Shown piece by piece: positions 6,203 to 8,902 of a stretch of 8,902 bases of DNA. This DNA comes from an uncultured Lachnospiraceae bacterium (GTDB lineage: Bacteria > Bacillota > Clostridia > Lachnospirales > Lachnospiraceae). The translations under genes and the position numbers were made by a program. How positions within the stretch are numbered: position 1 is the stretch's first letter; every line of letters starts with the position of its first letter. Where the stretch lies: positions 1 through 8,902 of the forward strand of contig CALWEE010000052.1 in NCBI GenBank assembly GCA_944376975.1, given 5' to 3'. The notes beneath the pieces were generated by a model. The model had not been told where the DNA came from. It saw nothing but the letters and a program-made list of their open reading frames with translations, and searched no databases.

Positions 6203-6213
6203 ATCTTTAAGTC

Positions 6214-7962
6214 TTAATTCCCGTTGATCGTTCTTTTTACGTAAGTCGTATGCAAAATTTCATGGGCTCTGTGACTTCCCGGATTTCCCAGATATTCGTC
6301 ATACAGCTTTTTCACGGATGGATTCTCATGGGATTTGCGCAGGGTCATGGACTGATCCGCGTCGTAGAGCACCTTGGCCCGGAGCGCCCGCACATCTACC
6401 GTATTGCGGACGGAACCGGATACCTGAGGCTGTCCGCCGCCGTTGACACAGCCGCCCGGACATCCCATGATCTCGATAAAGTGGTAATCGGCTTCCCCGT
6501 TCTTCACCTTGTCCAGAAGTTCCCTGGCGTTGCCCAGGCCGGAGGCCACCGCCACTTTTACATCCATGCCGGCCACGTTGTAAGACGCTTCTTTGATGCC
6601 TTTCGTGCCCCGGACGTCTTTGAAATCCAGTTCCTTCAGTTCTTCGCCGGTAAGGGTTTCCACCGCCGTCCGAAGGGCCGCTTCCATAACGCCGCCGGTG
6701 GCGCCGAAGATCACGCCGGCTCCGGTGGACTCGCCCAGCGGATCGTCAAAACCTTCGTCGGGCAGATCGGTAAAGCGGATACCCGCCCGTTTGATCATGC
6801 GGGCCAGTTCCCTTGTGGTCATGGCGTAATCCACATCGGCTACGCCCGCCGCGTCCTGATCGTCCCGTCCGATCTCAAACTTTTTAGCCGTACACGGCAT
6901 CACGCTGACGCTGACGATCTTTTTCGGATCGATGCCGGCTTTCTCCGCGTAATACGTCTTCAGCACGGCGCCGAACATCTGCTGCGGCGATTTGCAGGAA
7001 GACAGGTTCTCGGTCATATCCGGGAAATAATGTTCGCAGTATTTGACCCAGCCGGGGGAACAGGAGGTGATGAGCGGCAATGTCCCGCCGTTTTGCACCC
7101 GTTCGATGAACTCGTGGGCCTCCTCCATGATGGTCAGGTCCGCCGAGAAATCGGTATCGAATACTTTGTCAAAGCCCAGCCGGCGCAGCGCCGCCGCCAT
7201 CTTGCCTTCCACATTGGTGCCGATGGGATAGCCGAATTCTTCACCCAGAGCCGCTCTTACAGACGGAGCGGTCTGAACGCAGACGTATTTATCCGGATCG
7301 GCGATGGCCGCCATCACGTCGTCGATACAATCCTTCTCATACAGGGCGCCTGTCGGACAGACGGCGATGCACTGGCCGCAGGAAACGCAGCTGGTCTCGC
7401 CCAGCCCCATGTCGAAAGGCGAGCCGATGGTCGTCTTAAAGCCCCGCTGGTTCGGCCCGATCACGCCGATGCCCTGGGTCTTCTCGCAGACCGCAAAGCA
7501 GCGGCGGCAAAGGATACATTTGCTGTTGTCCCGGATCATATGAGCCGCGGAATCGTCGATCGCTGTCTCGGTCATGTCGCCCGCGTATTTATTCTCGTCG
7601 GTCACGCCCAGGTCCTTGCACAGCTGCTGCAGTTCGCAGTTGCCGCTGCGCACGCAGGATAAGCATTCTTTCCGATGGTTGGAAAGTAAAAGCTGAAGTG
7701 TCTTTCTCCTGGAATCCAGCACCTTCGGCGTATTGGTCCACACTTCCATGCCTTCGTTGATCGGATAGACACAGGAAGCCACCAGACTCTTGGCGCCTTT
7801 TACTTCCACGATGCACATACGGCAGGCGCCGATCTCGTTGATCTCTTTCAGAAAACATAACGTGGGGATCTCGATATGGGCCAGCCGGGCTGCCTCAAGA
7901 ATGGTCGAGCCTTCCGGAGCCGTAACCGTCATCCCGTTGATCTTCATTGTAATATCTCCCAT
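6214..7962 (-). CDS. hndD: NAD-linked [FeFe]-hydrogenase catalytic subunit (HndD/HydA type, group A)
   Basis: The 582-residue catalytic subunit that reduces protons or oxidises H2 in a cytoplasmic complex with NuoE/NuoF-like subunits, usually with NADH and ferredoxin as partners. Cofactor sites in order: a plant-type [2Fe-2S] domain (Cys 36, 47, 50, 64); the His-ligated cluster motif HxxxCxxCxxxxxC (His 96, Cys 100, 103, 109); two [4Fe-4S] motifs (Cys 149/152/155/159 and 192/195/198/202); then the H-cluster domain with TSCSPGW (299-305), MPCTAKKFE (355-363) and EIMGCPGGCVNGGGQP (497-512). The C-terminal small-subunit-like part ends in HEILHTTYV. Length and domain order match the NAD-dependent family. 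GGAGGG lies nine bases before the ATG; a second ATG five codons in (7945-7947) is possible. The gene lies 16 bases after the NuoF-like gene. Whether the complex is truly electron-bifurcating cannot be read here. Confidence 0.95.
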   Translation of the reverse strand: MGDITMKINGMTVTAPEGSTILEAARLAHIEIPTLCFLKEINEIGACRMCIVEVKGAKSLVASCVYPINEGMEVWTNTPKVLDSRRKTLQLLLSNHRKECLSCVRSGNCELQQLCKDLGVTDENKYAGDMTETAIDDSAAHMIRDNSKCILCRRCFAVCEKTQGIGVIGPNQRGFKTTIGSPFDMGLGETSCVSCGQCIAVCPTGALYEKDCIDDVMAAIADPDKYVCVQTAPSVRAALGEEFGYPIGTNVEGKMAAALRRLGFDKVFDTDFSADLTIMEEAHEFIERVQNGGTLPLITSCSPGWVKYCEHYFPDMTENLSSCKSPQQMFGAVLKTYYAEKAGIDPKKIVSVSVMPCTAKKFEIGRDDQDAAGVADVDYAMTTRELARMIKRAGIRFTDLPDEGFDDPLGESTGAGVIFGATGGVMEAALRTAVETLTGEELKELDFKDVRGTKGIKEASYNVAGMDVKVAVASGLGNARELLDKVKNGEADYHFIEIMGCPGGCVNGGGQPQVSGSVRNTVDVRALRAKVLYDADQSMTLRKSHENPSVKKLYDEYLGNPGSHRAHEILHTTYVKRTINGN

Positions 7963-7978
7963 CTATCTCAGCCCTCCA

Positions 7979-8902
7979 TCACTCTTTGTAGATCGCGCCG
8001 AACCGGCATTTTTCCATACACGCGCCGCACTTGAGACATTTATCCTGATGGATCATATGCGGCTCTTTGACTTTGCCCTCGATCGCGCCCGCCGGACATA
8101 CCCGTGAGCACAGCGTACAGCCGCGGCACTTGTCCGCGTCGATGTGATAAGACAGAAGGTTCTTGCACACGCCGGCAGGACATTTCTTGTCGACCACATG
8201 GGCAATGTATTCATCGCGGAAATACCGGAGGGTGGAAAGGACCGGGTTGGGCGCGGTCTGTCCCAGGCCGCACAGGGAGTTTTCCTTGATGTAATAAGCC
8301 AGTTCCTCCAGCTTGTCAAGGTCTTCCATGGTCCCTTCGCCTTTGGTTATCTTATCCAGTATCTCATACATACGTTTCGTTCCCACGCGGCAGGGCGTAC
8401 ACTTGCCGCAGGACTCGTCAACGGTAAACTCCAGGAAAAACTTGGCGATGTCCACCATACAGGTGTCTTCGTCCATGACGATCAGGCCGCCGGAACCCAT
8501 CATGGAACCGATGGATAGCAGGTTGTCGTAATCGATCGGAATGTCGAAATGTTCCGCCGGGATACATCCGCCAGACGGGCCGCCGGTCTGGGCCGCCTTG
8601 AATTTCTTGCCGCCAGGGATGCCGCCGCCGATCTCTTCCACCACCGTGCGCAGCGTGGTGCCCATGGGGATCTCCACAAGTCCGGTGTTGTTGATCTTGC
8701 CGCCCAGGGCGAAGACTTTCGTGCCTTTGGACTTTTCCGTTCCCATGGAAGCGAACCATTCCGGCCCTCTCAGGATGATCTGGGGGATGTTGGCGTAGGT
8801 TTCCACGTTATTCAAAATGGTCGGTCTGCCAAAGAGGCCCTTCACCGCCGGGAAGGGCGGACGGGGGCTCGGCTCGCCCCGGTTGCCCTCGCTGGCGGGG
8901 AT
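7979..8902 (-). CDS. hndC: NuoF-like NADH-binding diaphorase subunit of the hydrogenase (HndC type), C-terminal part
   Basis: The last 307 residues of a protein whose start lies beyond the right edge. The frame stays open to the window end, so the GTG at 8843-8845 is not a start: the residues before it (PRPPFPA, then [16 protein letters not shown]) are the conserved NuoF segment after the FMN/NADH domain. Visible parts, numbered from the window edge, are the SLBB-type region with [11 protein letters not shown] (about 105-115); the N3-type [4Fe-4S] ligands in [12 protein letters not shown] (Cys 165/168/171, with Cys 211); and a C-terminal two-[4Fe-4S] ferredoxin (Cys 259/262/265/269 and 289/292/295/299). 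The ferredoxin tail separates this family from respiratory NuoF. It carries electrons between NAD(H) and the hydrogenase subunit encoded next. The NADH- and FMN-binding residues are outside the window. A NuoE-like partner is expected further upstream. Confidence 0.95.
   Translation of the reverse strand: MPASEGNRGEPSPRPPFPAVKGLFGRPTILNNVETYANIPQIILRGPEWFASMGTEKSKGTKVFALGGKINNTGLVEIPMGTTLRTVVEEIGGGIPGGKKFKAAQTGGPSGGCIPAEHFDIPIDYDNLLSIGSMMGSGGLIVMDEDTCMVDIAKFFLEFTVDESCGKCTPCRVGTKRMYEILDKITKGEGTMEDLDKLEELAYYIKENSLCGLGQTAPNPVLSTLRYFRDEYIAHVVDKKCPAGVCKNLLSYHIDADKCRGCTLCSRVCPAGAIEGKVKEPHMIHQDKCLKCGACMEKCRFGAIYKE

Noticed and set aside
5116..6210. A 364-codon plus-strand frame opposite hydS
   Set aside because: Antisense shadow of a well-supported gene, rich in His and Arg with no known motif.
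6250..7662. A 470-codon open frame on the plus strand opposite hndD
   Set aside because: It lies antisense to a clearly conserved hydrogenase with every cofactor motif intact, has a His/Arg/Gly-rich composition typical of antisense frames in GC-rich DNA, and shows no recognisable motif.
7979..8845. Treating the NuoF-like gene as complete from the GTG at 8843-8845
   Set aside because: Conserved NuoF residues continue in frame before it to the window edge, so the GTG is an internal valine codon and the gene is cut by the window.

Overview
The window reads as chromosomal DNA of a strictly anaerobic, fermentative, GC-rich Bacillota bacterium, most likely a clostridial gut or sediment type. The evidence is an NAD-linked [FeFe]-hydrogenase, a sensory-type [FeFe]-hydrogenase next to a SpoIIE-type phosphatase, the start of an NfnA-like flavoprotein, and Gram-positive-style AGGAGG ribosome sites. 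The species cannot be fixed from the sequence, and a SpoIIE-type phosphatase does not by itself mean the organism sporulates. The window contains no RNA genes, insertion sequences, CRISPR arrays or phage genes that I can see.

Layout. Positions 1-1499 (minus strand) hold murF, followed with an 8-base overlap by the first 34 codons of an NfnA-like ferredoxin-NADP reductase subunit. Positions 1500-1756 are an AT-richer divergent promoter region: an extended -10 promoter faces murF, and a second promoter faces the transporter behind a structured leader. Positions 1757-3133 (plus strand) hold a single NSS-family sodium:amino-acid symporter, followed by a small hairpin and then a strong terminator that also lies just beyond the convergent gene on the other strand. 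Positions 3235-8902 (minus strand) are a hydrogenase operon, in transcription order: hndC/nuoF-like diaphorase subunit (5' part outside the window), hndD-like catalytic hydrogenase, an intrinsic terminator, a sensory [FeFe]-hydrogenase with a PAS domain (HydS type), and a SpoIIE-family PP2C phosphatase.

How the genes fit together. HndC and HndD are two subunits of a cytoplasmic complex that exchanges electrons among NAD(H), probably ferredoxin, and protons/H2. HydS keeps the H-cluster ligand motifs but has lost several residues tied to fast proton transfer, and it carries a PAS domain and a helical tail. The phosphatase 18 bases downstream is the obvious output partner. The inferred picture is a hydrogen- or redox-sensing branch on the end of the enzyme operon, with its level set partly by read-through of the hndD-hydS terminator. 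Its target, probably a phosphorylated anti-sigma antagonist or another Ser/Thr phosphoprotein, is not in the window. The NfnA-like protein handles the same ferredoxin/NAD(P)H pools, although it sits in a different transcription unit led by a cell-wall gene.
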